64,000 nt of DNA, from positions 45,475-109,474 of the forward strand of contig JAHABC010000006.1 in assembly GCA_018376535.1 (NCBI GenBank), read 5' to 3'. Source of the DNA: Ruminococcus sp. (GTDB taxonomy: Bacteria; Bacillota; Clostridia; Oscillospirales; Ruminococcaceae). Numbering within the stretch: position 1 is the first letter of the stretch; each line of letters begins with the position of its first letter. A model generated the notes under the pieces. It saw only the letters and a list, made by a program, of their open reading frames with translations, ran no database searches and was not told the DNA's origin. The translations under genes and the position numbers were made by a program. Below, one piece after another: positions 15,264-24,126 of the stretch.

Positions 15264-17633
15264 ATGAAATTTTCAGATGGTCTTTGGCTTAATCAAAGAG
15301 GTTATGAGGTAAAGTATGCCTCTCAAGCGTACAAGGTTACTACAGATAAAAATTCTGTAACAGTACTAGCTACACCTAGCACAATCTACAACAGAGCAAT
15401 GACTTTAGGTGGCGAAAACTTAGAAATAGTATACTCATCTAAAGCAGAAAACGTTATCAAGGTATCTATAAAGCACTTCAAGGGGGCATTAGATAACGCT
15501 CCTAAGTTTGAACTAAATGAGGATTTAGGCTATACTCCAACTATAAATAACTCCAATGATAAAGTTGAACTAATATCTGGTAATACTAAGGTCGTAATAG
15601 ATAAAGGTCAAAACTGGAATGTGGAATTTTTCTACAAAGATAAAAAGTTGACTGGTGGCAGTTGGAGAGCTACATCTTATATTAAAGAAAGTCAGTTCCA
15701 AGCAGATGCTAGACTTCAACTTCAAGCAGATGACCCATTTTGGGCATATCCAGCAGACCCACACACTACATACGTTAGGGAACAATTAACACTATCTGTT
15801 GGTGAGTGCGTATATGGTTTTGGTGAAAAGTTCACTCCATTTGTTAAGAACGGTCAAGTAGTAGAAACTTGGAACTCCGATGGTGGCACTTGTTCCGACC
15901 AAAGTTATAAGTGCATACCATTCTATATAACTTCCAGAGGTTATGGCGTACTAGTAAACAGTTCCGATAAGATTTCTTTTGAAGTAGCATCGGATACTAT
16001 TTCTAAGGTATCGTTTACACAATCGGGTGAAAGTTTAGAGTACTTTATTATAGGTGGAGAAAATCTACAAGAAGTGTTATCTAACTACACTACATTGACT
16101 GGTAAACCTGCACTACCTCCTGCAAGTTCATTTGGATTGTGGCTATCAACATCGTTTACAACTAACTATGATGAAAATACTGTAAATGAATTTATCGACG
16201 GTATGGCTAAAAGAGGTATCCCTCTACAGATGTTCCACTTCGACTGCTTCTGGATGAAAGAATTTGAATGGTGTGGCTTTGAATGGGATAAGGATTGTTT
16301 CCCTAATCCTAAAGAAATGCTATCACGTTTAAAAGCAAAAGGTTTGGGCATATGTGCTTGGATTAACTCTTATGTTGGTCAAAGTTCAAAACTATTTGAT
16401 GAGGGCGTTCAAAATGGATACTTTATCAAAAATGTTGATGGTAGCGTGTTCCAAACTGATATGTGGCAACCTGGTATGGCTATCGTAGACTTTACAAATC
16501 CTAAGGCTTGTGAATGGTTCGCAAGTAAGATTAAAGAACTCTGCGATACTGGTGTTACTGCTATAAAGACTGACTTCGGTGAAAGAATACCTACTAAGGG
16601 TATCAAGTACTTTGATGGCTCTGACCCTATTAAGATGCACAACTACTACACCTACTTATACAATAAGACCGTTTTCAACGCTCTAAAAGAATACTATGGC
16701 GAAAATAATGCTTGTCTATTCGCTAGAAGTGCTACTGTTGGTGGACAAAAGTTCCCAGTACACTGGGGTGGAGATTGCTCTGCTGAATACTCATCTATGG
16801 CAGAAACTATTCGTGGTGGATTGTCACTATGTGCATCGGGATTTGGTTACTTCAGCCACGATATCGGTGGTTTTGAACAAACTGCATCACCTGATGTTTA
16901 TAAGCGTTGGTGTGCTTTTGGTTTAATGTCAACTCATAGTAGATTACACGGTTCTACATCTTATAGAGTTCCTTGGGCTTATGAGGAAGATACTCCAGAC
17001 AATCCAGAAAATGCTTGTGCAGTTCTTAGATACTTCACTAAGTTAAAAGGTAAGTTGATGCCTTATCTATTCTCTCAAGCCGTTAAGACTTCTACAGTTG
17101 GCGTTCCTATGATGAGAGCAATGGTTATAGACTATGCCGACGAACCTGCTTGTCTATACTTAGATAGTCAATATATGCTTGGTGATAATCTACTATGTGC
17201 TCCTGTACTAAATCAAGAAGGTATTGCACAATTCTATGTTCCTAAGGGTACTTGGACTGATATCTGTACTGGTGAAACATATCAAGGTGGAAAATACTTC
17301 GATAAAAAGTGTTCCTTCCTTGAAATGCCTGTACTAGCTAAACCTAATAGCATAGTTACTTTCGGTAACTTCGATATGAACGTTATCTACGATTACGTTC
17401 AAGATGCTCAATTTAAGATTTATAATCTTGAAGATGGCAAATCTGCTACTACTAAGGTTTATGATGATAAAGCTAATCTAGTTATGGAAATGTCTGCTGT
17501 TAGAAATGGCAACTCTATTGACGTTTCATTTACTCAAACTGATAAGTCTTTCAAGATTATTGCTATAGTTGATGGCAAAGAAATCTCTGTTGATGTTGTT
17601 CCAAACTCAACTACTGCTACTATTAAGTTATAA
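15264..17633 (+). CDS. yicI: GH31 alpha-xylosidase (YicI-type)
   Basis: Glycoside hydrolase family 31, most like YicI, which removes alpha-1,6-linked xylose from xyloglucan oligosaccharides. The catalytic nucleophile Asp is in AIKTDFGERIP, the version typical of YicI, and the acid/base Asp is in HWGGDCSAEYSSM. An N-terminal beta-sandwich precedes the barrel (roughly residues 260-600), and C-terminal beta domains complete 789 residues. No signal peptide, so substrates must be imported. The ribosome site is AAGGAGG. Promoter and cre-like operator lie upstream and a terminator downstream, so it is monocistronic. Released xylose would enter XylA and XylB. Confidence 0.93.
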   Translation: MKFSDGLWLNQRGYEVKYASQAYKVTTDKNSVTVLATPSTIYNRAMTLGGENLEIVYSSKAENVIKVSIKHFKGALDNAPKFELNEDLGYTPTINNSNDKVELISGNTKVVIDKGQNWNVEFFYKDKKLTGGSWRATSYIKESQFQADARLQLQADDPFWAYPADPHTTYVREQLTLSVGECVYGFGEKFTPFVKNGQVVETWNSDGGTCSDQSYKCIPFYITSRGYGVLVNSSDKISFEVASDTISKVSFTQSGESLEYFIIGGENLQEVLSNYTTLTGKPALPPASSFGLWLSTSFTTNYDENTVNEFIDGMAKRGIPLQMFHFDCFWMKEFEWCGFEWDKDCFPNPKEMLSRLKAKGLGICAWINSYVGQSSKLFDEGVQNGYFIKNVDGSVFQTDMWQPGMAIVDFTNPKACEWFASKIKELCDTGVTAIKTDFGERIPTKGIKYFDGSDPIKMHNYYTYLYNKTVFNALKEYYGENNACLFARSATVGGQKFPVHWGGDCSAEYSSMAETIRGGLSLCASGFGYFSHDIGGFEQTASPDVYKRWCAFGLMSTHSRLHGSTSYRVPWAYEEDTPDNPENACAVLRYFTKLKGKLMPYLFSQAVKTSTVGVPMMRAMVIDYADEPACLYLDSQYMLGDNLLCAPVLNQEGIAQFYVPKGTWTDICTGETYQGGKYFDKKCSFLEMPVLAKPNSIVTFGNFDMNVIYDYVQDAQFKIYNLEDGKSATTKVYDDKANLVMEMSAVRNGNSIDVSFTQTDKSFKIIAIVDGKEISVDVVPNSTTATIKL

Positions 17634-17655
17634 AATATATTCAACAATAGTACAA

Positions 17656-17692
17656 AAATCTCCAGTTGATTTTCAACTGGAGGTTTTGTTTT
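17656..17692 (+). terminator. Rho-independent terminator of the GH31 gene
   Basis: Stem CTCCAGTTGA / TCAACTGGAG (17660-17682) followed by TTTTGTTTT. Confidence 0.9.
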
Positions 17693-17714
17693 ATATTCAA
17701 AAGATATTAAATAT

Positions 17715-18851
17715 CTACTTAATGTATACTCTACTTGCCCTAAGATTGATATTACAAGCTAATTCATAGTTTATAGTACCTATTATGTTAGCAAGTTCGT
17801 CTAGTGTTACAGTTTGATTTCCATCAGTACCTACTAGAGTAACTGTATCACCAGATTTAACATTATCTATATTAGAAACATCAATCATAAATTGGTCCAT
17901 ACAGACGTTACCTATTATTTTACATCTAGTGCCATGCACAAGAACTTCACCCTTATTAGAGAGCAATCTGCTATAGCCATCAGCATAACCAGCCGTAACG
18001 GTTGCTACTTTGATAGTTTTATCTGCCTTAAAGGTTCTGCCGCAGCCGACGGTATCGCCTTTGGATATATACTTAACCATACTAACGACGCTCTTCAACG
18101 ACATGATTGGTTTATATACTATATCTTTGCGAACGTCATCACTAGGATTTAATCCATATAGAATTATACCAGCTCTTACAGCACCGTATTGGTCTTTTTT
18201 TAGATTAGTCAAACCTGCACTATTTTGAGCGTGTACCAAACCACAATCATATCCCGATTTTTTTAATTCGGAAACTATGGTATCAAGATTGTTTAGTTGA
18301 TACTCTGTAAAATCAACATTATCTTGACGGAAACTATCGGCAACACATAGATGTGTAAACATACCCTCAACTTTAAGATTTTTTAAATCATACACCTTTT
18401 TGATATCCTCTAGTGTATCATGATTTTCATTTTGAATAAATCCTATACGGTTCATGCCAGTATCGATTGCTATGTGAACTCTAGCAGTAGAACCTTTATC
18501 CTCTAAGGATTTATTCAATGCTATAGCATAATCGTAGCCTAACACGGCTTGAATTATATTGTAGTTTTGAAGCATTTCGGCTTCCTCTACTGGAGTGTAT
18601 CCTAAGATTAGTATTTCACCTAATATACCGTGTTCACGAAGTTTAATAGCCTCATCTAGATTGGATACTGCAAAGAAATCTATACCCAAATTTTGTAGTT
18701 CTGTAGATATTTCAACATCTCCATGACCATAAGCATTAGCCTTAACTACGGCTATAATTCTTTTATTTGTGATACTTTTAATAGTATCTATATTATACTT
18801 TAAAGCATTTAAGTCTATTTCACACCAAGTGCGTTTTCTGTACTTTTCCAT
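17715..18851 (-). CDS. alr: Alanine racemase
   Basis: Alr interconverts L- and D-alanine for peptidoglycan, using pyridoxal phosphate. The cofactor lysine is K37 in VVKANAYGHG, and the second catalytic residue is in AGYADGYSRLLS; GNVCMDQFMIDVS is also typical. Full length at 378 residues. It has a strong promoter (TTGACT-17-TATAAT) and a leader nearly identical to that of the lipoprotein gene upstream. The ribosome site is only GGTGG. Convergent with the GH31 gene. A biosynthetic rather than catabolic role is assumed. Confidence 0.95.
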   Translation of the reverse strand: MEKYRKRTWCEIDLNALKYNIDTIKSITNKRIIAVVKANAYGHGDVEISTELQNLGIDFFAVSNLDEAIKLREHGILGEILILGYTPVEEAEMLQNYNIIQAVLGYDYAIALNKSLEDKGSTARVHIAIDTGMNRIGFIQNENHDTLEDIKKVYDLKNLKVEGMFTHLCVADSFRQDNVDFTEYQLNNLDTIVSELKKSGYDCGLVHAQNSAGLTNLKKDQYGAVRAGIILYGLNPSDDVRKDIVYKPIMSLKSVVSMVKYISKGDTVGCGRTFKADKTIKVATVTAGYADGYSRLLSNKGEVLVHGTRCKIIGNVCMDQFMIDVSNIDNVKSGDTVTLVGTDGNQTVTLDELANIIGTINYELACNINLRASRVYIK

Positions 18852-18928
18852 AAAAAATCCACCAATCTGTATAGTTAATATTAGTAGCCAATAATAAGAT
18901 TATTAACTACAAAAGTTTTCACTTACTA

Positions 18929-18957
18929 ATTATATAACTATAATAGTGAAAAGTCAA
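18929..18957 (-). promoter_or_regulatory. Promoter of alr
   Basis: Reading minus, TTGACT (18952-18957), 17 bases, TATAAT (18929-18934). The leader ends with CTATACAGATTGGTGG, shared with the gene at 18987-20159. Confidence 0.8.
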
Positions 18958-18986
18958 TTATATGTGATTAAAACTTATCTGCAAAT

Positions 18987-20159
18987 TTATGAAAAGAAAT
19001 CTTTGCCAATAAACTCAACGGAAGTATCATCTAAGTTGAATTTAAAGAAGTGACAGAAATTAGCATCTTCAAAATCCTTTGAATAGCATGAAAAATATAT
19101 ATCATTATTATTTACATACTCTATATTAAGGGAATTTAAACTAGTAACATCTGGAATGTTTACGGTGTACTCATTAGATATATCACCAGTAGATAAATCT
19201 ATACTATAGATAGTGCTATCATTGGAAACGTAAAAAATATCTTTATATGAAGTTCCAGTAACTTGCTGATACAATTCTGTTTCAAACGGAAACTTTACAT
19301 TATTGATAATGTTTCCATCATAATCGTATATAGTCAAGGAACTTGTATTATAGGAATACATATAGTTATCGGAATAGTGGAGTGTATCATAAGATTGAAT
19401 ATCAAAACTACCCACCGATTTAGATTTAAAATCATAATAATAGTAGATATTATCATCTTGATTATGACAGTAAATCTTGCCATTAACGATATTTAAAATG
19501 CTATCTTTAAAAGGTATCGATACGCTTTCCTTAGTGCTTAGATTATAAAAAGTATAGTTCAAACTTGTATAATCGGATTTAGTATTCATATATATTAGAT
19601 AGTCGCCCACTATGTAGAATGAACCTTGATTATCTTCTACTACAGTTTCTATATCATTTCCGAACTTATCACACCTATAGATTGCATTATTATAGATACA
19701 TCTATCTTTAGCTACTTCAAGATAGTATATGTAATCATCTACTATGCAAAATTGAGCATTAGGCATATCTTTTAATGGCACTGAAATTAAATCAGAACCG
19801 TTTCCAAAAGTTGAATAATGATTATACTCTTTAGTATCATCATTAGAATAGTCAATATTGCGAATATCCAAATAACCACATAATGAGGTATATGTTATAT
19901 CGTCAATAGTTTGATATGTATTACTATTGTATACTGGCATATCATCGGTTATATCTACTAAAGATAAGTATTGTAAGTTGAATAAGTTTTCATTATAAGT
20001 ATCCGTATTCACATTTAAACCATTGCTAACTTCAACGATACTAACATCAGTATTAGCATTGATGAAATCTTTAGCAGAAGTTTTATCAGTAGAACTTTCA
20101 TTGCAAGAAGTCAATAAAATCAAAGATAGTGAAGATAACATTAAAAATAATTTTTTCAT
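18987..20159 (-). CDS. Lipoprotein with probable beta-propeller domain
   Basis: 390 residues: signal segment with lipobox LLTSC (Cys19), a short Ser/Thr linker, then about 300 residues of repeated strand patterns such as DDYIYYLEV, GDYLIYMNT, NGKIYCHN and DNYMYSYN spaced 40-50 residues apart, as in DUF5050-like propellers. Very rich in Asp, Asn, Tyr and Ser, in keeping with an extracytoplasmic surface protein. It has its own promoter and sits between alr and the metallophosphoesterase on the same strand. Substrate or partner unknown. Confidence 0.75.
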   Translation of the reverse strand: MKKLFLMLSSLSLILLTSCNESSTDKTSAKDFINANTDVSIVEVSNGLNVNTDTYNENLFNLQYLSLVDITDDMPVYNSNTYQTIDDITYTSLCGYLDIRNIDYSNDDTKEYNHYSTFGNGSDLISVPLKDMPNAQFCIVDDYIYYLEVAKDRCIYNNAIYRCDKFGNDIETVVEDNQGSFYIVGDYLIYMNTKSDYTSLNYTFYNLSTKESVSIPFKDSILNIVNGKIYCHNQDDNIYYYYDFKSKSVGSFDIQSYDTLHYSDNYMYSYNTSSLTIYDYDGNIINNVKFPFETELYQQVTGTSYKDIFYVSNDSTIYSIDLSTGDISNEYTVNIPDVTSLNSLNIEYVNNNDIYFSCYSKDFEDANFCHFFKFNLDDTSVEFIGKDFFS

Positions 20160-20211
20160 AGAAATACCACCAATCTGTATAGTTAAAATATAGAAAATAT
20201 ATTATATAATA

Positions 20212-20240
20212 AGTATATCATTTAAAGATAAAAAGGTCAA
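20212..20240 (-). promoter_or_regulatory. Promoter of the propeller lipoprotein
   Basis: Reading minus, TTGACC (20235-20240), 17 bases, TATACT (20212-20217). The -35 box overlaps the last codons of the upstream metallophosphoesterase gene. Confidence 0.75.
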
Positions 20241-21100
20241 TTAGATTTTAAAGTCAATATAGCCACTTCAGGACGATTATTAAATCTAACAGGCAACGGA
20301 TAGTTACCCAATCCCGAAGTTATGAATAAATCTCCCCCATCGTAATCGAATAGACCTTTATCTTTAACGTCTAATGGATTGTGTTTAAGTTCTGGAAAAA
20401 ATTCACCCTCATAGTAAAGACATCCTATAAATGGAAGTTGTATCAATCCACCATGAGTATCCCCACTGATAGTAAGGTCTGCTCCGAACTCTTTGTAGTA
20501 ATCGTACATGGGTATGTGTGCCAATAAGATACTAAACTCATCAGGATTAGGTGGAGAAAATTCGTTATGTAAATCAAAAGTATCAGAGAAATATACATTA
20601 TTAATACCGTATATGTTTAACTTAGTATCGCCAACAGTAAGAGTATCTATCTCATAATGGAGTACGTTAATGCCATTACTTTCCAACTTTTCAAAAAAAG
20701 ATGTACTATTATCATGTTCACCGTTTACAAAGTAGCAAGGATATCCCATATTAGCGATATGTGTCATAAAGTTCAAAGCCTTATCTACTAAATATTCGTT
20801 AGAACCGTTTGAATACATATCCCCCATAAAGAATACTACATCTGGATTTTCAATCTTCAAGGCAGTATACACTGCTACATTAGGAACTCCTATATAAAAA
20901 GCATGATAATCACTAATAACGGCTAACTTCACCTCATTGGATATCTTACTAGAAGTAATAGTTTCTTTAGTAACCTTTAGAGTATAGTTATTAAATATAA
21001 ATACTAACACTATCAACAATGCCCAAAACCTCCAAGATAGCCTATACTTGAACTTACTACGTCTTTTCGATTTTTTAGATACGTTTCTTATTATTCTCAT
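20237..21100 (-). CDS. Membrane-anchored metallophosphoesterase with unusual metal motifs
   Basis: About 287 residues: a basic N-terminus, one membrane helix (about residues 24-44), then a calcineurin-like phosphoesterase domain facing outside. The motifs are SDYHAFY (for D-x-H), FMGDMYS, VNGEHD, LLAHIP and SGDTHGG. The usual third and fifth motifs are GNHD/E and GHTHGG, so a bridging Asn has become Glu and one His has become Asp. The gene overlaps the 3' end of mscS by about 26 bases and is probably coupled to it. ATG at 21100 or GTG at 21103 both start within the GGTG ribosome site region. Activity may use altered metals or be lost. Confidence 0.85.
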   Translation of the reverse strand: MRIIRNVSKKSKRRSKFKYRLSWRFWALLIVLVFIFNNYTLKVTKETITSSKISNEVKLAVISDYHAFYIGVPNVAVYTALKIENPDVVFFMGDMYSNGSNEYLVDKALNFMTHIANMGYPCYFVNGEHDNSTSFFEKLESNGINVLHYEIDTLTVGDTKLNIYGINNVYFSDTFDLHNEFSPPNPDEFSILLAHIPMYDYYKEFGADLTISGDTHGGLIQLPFIGCLYYEGEFFPELKHNPLDVKDKGLFDYDGGDLFITSGLGNYPLPVRFNNRPEVAILTLKSN

Positions 21101-21986
21101 CACCTTTTAAATGAATATCTAATTGAGTGAATGGTATTTCAATACCAACCTCATCAAATTTAAGTTTTATAGCCTCATTTAAATCATAGTTCAAGTCCCA
21201 ATAATCATCATGCGTAGTCCAAACCTTAACGAATATTACTATAGAACTAGCATCTTGACGACCCATTCTAATAACAATGTCCTTATCTTGTAGAACCTTA
21301 CTATTATTGATTACCACATTATAGATAATATCTCTAGCCTTTTGGAAGTCGCTATCATAAGAGATAGTATACTCAAGGTCAAGACGACGGAGTTCTTTTT
21401 GGCTATAGTTTACAATATTACAGTTAGTTATAGTACCATTAGGTACATGAGCCGTCTTATTATCGTTAGTGACTATGGTAGTATAGAATATTCCAATCTG
21501 TTCAACCGTACCAGAAACTCCAGCCGTTTCGACGTAGTCGCCTACTTTAAAAGGTCTGTTAAGTAGTATTATAAAACCTCCTGATACGTTAGATAAGCTA
21601 TCTTTAAGAGCCAAACCTATAGTAACGCCCATAGTACCCACAATAGTAACTATAGATGTCATAGGTACATTAAGTATAGATAGTACTATTATTCCTAAAA
21701 GTATATATAAGACAATTCTAACAGCAGACTTTATAAATCCTGTAGCAGTTTTGTCCATCTTAGTCTTATCCAAGATATTGTACATCAATTTAAGTAACAC
21801 TTTAATGGCTACCATTCCAATAACCAAGAACACTATTGCATTTATAATAGTAGGCAAAGCAGATAGTACCATACTTTGAAAGTCGCTTAAAAGTGAAGTT
21901 ATCTGTTTAGTTTCCTCAATAGTATCTGAAACCATAGCACCGACCACATTAGTATCTTCCGATGTAGCTCCAATAGTTTCATTCAT
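21075..21986 (-). CDS. mscS: Small-conductance mechanosensitive channel (MscS family)
   Basis: MscS channels open under membrane tension to release solutes on osmotic downshock. The 303-residue protein has three membrane helices (about residues 45-70, 85-105 and 108-130 from this start); the pore helix segment is GTMGVTIGLALKDSLSNVSGG, followed by the beta domain (FKVGDYVETAGVSGTVEQIG) and VPNGTITNCNIVNYSQ. I chose the ATG at 21986, after GGTGGG; the GTG at 22001 overlaps that site. Preceded by a consensus promoter and overlapped at its 3' end by the phosphoesterase gene. Confidence 0.95.
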   Translation of the reverse strand: MNETIGATSEDTNVVGAMVSDTIEETKQITSLLSDFQSMVLSALPTIINAIVFLVIGMVAIKVLLKLMYNILDKTKMDKTATGFIKSAVRIVLYILLGIIVLSILNVPMTSIVTIVGTMGVTIGLALKDSLSNVSGGFIILLNRPFKVGDYVETAGVSGTVEQIGIFYTTIVTNDNKTAHVPNGTITNCNIVNYSQKELRRLDLEYTISYDSDFQKARDIIYNVVINNSKVLQDKDIVIRMGRQDASSIVIFVKVWTTHDDYWDLNYDLNEAIKLKFDEVGIEIPFTQLDIHLKGDENNKKRI

Positions 21987-22026
21987 AATAAAAAATCCCA
22001 CCTTTTATAGTAATATTATATAATAA

Positions 22027-22055
22027 ATTATAGTTTTAATTAGTAAAAATGTCAA
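22027..22055 (-). promoter_or_regulatory. Promoter of mscS
   Basis: Reading minus, TTGACA (22050-22055), 17 bases, TATAAT (22027-22032). Confidence 0.8.
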
Positions 22056-22126
22056 GTCAAAAAAGATTATTATTTCAAGGCATATATTGTAAATATTAAT
22101 TTTTTTTAAAAAGTTGTTTTAAGGTG

Positions 22127-22155
22127 TTGCAATATTTCTCTATTTAGGGTATAAT
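22127..22155 (+). promoter_or_regulatory. Promoter of the oadG-oadB pair
   Basis: TTGCAA (22127-22132), 17 bases, TATAAT (22150-22155), about 43 bases before the oadG start. Confidence 0.8.
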
Positions 22156-22197
22156 TAATTTATATTTATGATTTTTTTAAGATGGGAGGATATGATT

Positions 22198-22605
22198 ATG
22201 CATTTACAAATGTCGGGTGGTCAAATGATAGCTGTAGTGCTTACTGGTATGCTTGTAGTATTCTTTGCAATAATACTATTAATCATTATTATTAATCTTA
22301 TGGGTAAAGCGTTTACTAACATGGATAATAAGAAAAAAGAAACTGCTAAGAATACTAATACTAAACCTGTTCCAGCACCTGCAACTAAGGTTGCTCCTAA
22401 ACCAGCACCTGCTATAAAGCCAACTTCAACAGATGATGACGAAATTATAGCCGTAATTTCTAGTGCCGTTGCTATGATGAGTTTAGCCGATGGTAAAAAT
22501 TATAGAGTAAAATCTGTTAAGGCTATTAAGAGTAGTGCTCCTACTAGAACCGCTTGGTCTATGGCTGGTCTTAGAGAGAATACTCGTCCATTTAGACAAC
22601 GTTAA
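22198..22605 (+). CDS. oadG: OadG-family subunit of a sodium-pumping decarboxylase
   Basis: 135 residues: one N-terminal membrane helix (about residues 9-33), a Lys/Pro/Ala linker (KPVPAPATKVAPKPAPAIKP), then a conserved tail with DDEIIAVISSAVAMM and AWSMAGLRENTRPFRQR typical of clostridial OadG proteins. The gamma subunit tethers the carboxyltransferase to the membrane pump. The ATG at 22198 is about nine bases after GGGAGG; the upstream ATG at 22168 is less well placed. Immediately upstream of oadB. Confidence 0.85.
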   Translation: MHLQMSGGQMIAVVLTGMLVVFFAIILLIIIINLMGKAFTNMDNKKKETAKNTNTKPVPAPATKVAPKPAPAIKPTSTDDDEIIAVISSAVAMMSLADGKNYRVKSVKAIKSSAPTRTAWSMAGLRENTRPFRQR

Positions 22606-22642
22606 ATTAACTGGGTTATTCCAGTAGAAAGGTTATTTTACT

Positions 22643-23854
22643 ATGAGTGAAGCTATTTCTATTTTTACTGATGCAATTTCGGGTCTGATAGAAACTAGTG
22701 GTATTGCTAACTTAGATATAAAAGCTATCATAATGATACTTATATCTTTTGTTTTTATGTACCTTGCTATTGCTAAAGGCTTTGAACCATTGCTACTTTT
22801 ACCGATTTCATTCGGTATGATGTTATCAAATCTTCCACTTACTGAAATGTATCACCCCGATTTATTTATTATAAATGAAGAGGGTCATATTGATGTTTTA
22901 ACCGTGCTTACGCAAGGTGGTTTGTTAGACTTGCTGTATCTGGGAGTTAAGTTGCAGATATATCCACCACTAATATTCTTGGGTATAGGCACTATGACAG
23001 ACTTCTCACCACTTATTGCAAACCCTAAGAGTTTCTTACTAGGTGCTGCTGCACAAGGTGGTATATTCTTTACATTCCTAGGAGCTGCATTATTAGGTTT
23101 CTCTGATGTTGAATCTGGTTCTATAGCTATCATTGGTGGTGCAGACGGTCCAACTTCTATATATGTATCTAGTAGATTATTAACTTCCGATAGTACTATC
23201 GATACTGGTACTATAGCACTTGCTGCTTATACATATATGGCACTTGTTCCAGTAATTCAGCCACCTATTATGAGGGCTATTACTTCTAAAAAAGAAAGAC
23301 TTATCAAGATGCCTCAACTTAGACAAGTTTCTAAGACTGAAAAGATTATATTCCCAATTGCAGTTACTTTAATCATAGCATTACTAGTACCATCTGCAGC
23401 ACCACTAGTTGGTATGCTTATGTTAGGTAATCTATTTAAAGAAAGTGGCGTCTGCGATAGACTTTGCAAGACTGCAGGTAACGAACTTATGAATATAGTT
23501 ACAATATTCCTAGGTGTATCTGTAGGTGCTACTACCGTTGCTGATAAGATTTTAAACGTATCATTTGCAAAGGTTATAGTATTAGGTGTTATTGCGTTCT
23601 CTATCGGTACTGCTTGTGGACTTCTTGCTGCTAAGATTTGGTGTAAACTATCTGGTGGTAAGATTAACCCACTAATTGGTTCTGCTGGTGTATCTGCCGT
23701 ACCTATGGCTGCTCGTGTATCCCAAAAGGAAGGTGCTAAGGAAGACCCTACAAACTTCCTACTAATGCACGCTATGGGACCTAACGTAGCTGGTGTTATT
23801 GGTTCTGCAGTTGGTGCAGGTGTACTACTAAGTATACTTCCATTCAATGCTTAA
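22643..23854 (+). CDS. oadB: Sodium ion-translocating decarboxylase beta subunit
   Basis: The membrane subunit that couples decarboxylation of biotin-bound CO2 to sodium export. 403 residues with about ten membrane helices. The functional re-entrant segment IIGGADGPTSIYVSSRL contains the sodium-site Asp, and the second signature is NPLIGSAGVSAVPMAARVSQ. Paired with oadG, but no carboxyltransferase alpha or biotin carrier subunit is in this neighbourhood, so the substrate (oxaloacetate, methylmalonyl-CoA or glutaconyl-CoA) cannot be told from the window. A terminator follows. Confidence 0.95.
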   Translation: MSEAISIFTDAISGLIETSGIANLDIKAIIMILISFVFMYLAIAKGFEPLLLLPISFGMMLSNLPLTEMYHPDLFIINEEGHIDVLTVLTQGGLLDLLYLGVKLQIYPPLIFLGIGTMTDFSPLIANPKSFLLGAAAQGGIFFTFLGAALLGFSDVESGSIAIIGGADGPTSIYVSSRLLTSDSTIDTGTIALAAYTYMALVPVIQPPIMRAITSKKERLIKMPQLRQVSKTEKIIFPIAVTLIIALLVPSAAPLVGMLMLGNLFKESGVCDRLCKTAGNELMNIVTIFLGVSVGATTVADKILNVSFAKVIVLGVIAFSIGTACGLLAAKIWCKLSGGKINPLIGSAGVSAVPMAARVSQKEGAKEDPTNFLLMHAMGPNVAGVIGSAVGAGVLLSILPFNA

Positions 23855-23873
23855 TCGATTGTTTGTTAGAAAT

Positions 23874-23908
23874 GTAATCCTACTACACTAGTAGTAGGAT
23901 TTTTTTTA
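23874..23908 (+). terminator. Terminator after oadB
   Basis: Stem ATCCTACTAC / GTAGTAGGAT followed by eight Ts. Confidence 0.9.
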
Positions 23909-23923
23909 AAGAGGTGAACTTGT

Positions 23924-24106
23924 ATGAAAAATAAATCTCAATGCGATATGTGTGCCTACTACGTCTATGATGACGATTATGACGGTTACATCTGCGAAGT
24001 GAACTTGGACGAAGATGAACTAAGTAGATATCTTCAATTTGGAAATAAGTTCAACTGTCCATACTTTCACCTAGGTGATGAGTATGCTATCGCCAGAAAA
24101 CAGTAA
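23924..24106 (+). CDS. Small cysteine-containing protein (DUF6472-like)
   Basis: A 60-residue protein with Cys at 7, 10, about 24 and about 45 (CDMCAYYVYDD, GYICEV, NCPYF), a spacing that suggests a small zinc or iron site. It matches what I recall of the DUF6472 family common in Clostridia. The ribosome site is AGAGGTG. It starts just after the oadB terminator and 20 bases before the methyltransferase gene, so those two probably share a transcript. Function unknown. Confidence 0.75.
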   Translation: MKNKSQCDMCAYYVYDDDYDGYICEVNLDEDELSRYLQFGNKFNCPYFHLGDEYAIARKQ

Positions 24107-24126
24107 ACTTTTAGGAGGCTTTTTGT

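Noticed and set aside
23314..23847. 177-residue antisense frame in oadB
   Set aside because: Shadow of a biased coding sequence; no ribosome site and oadB is certain.
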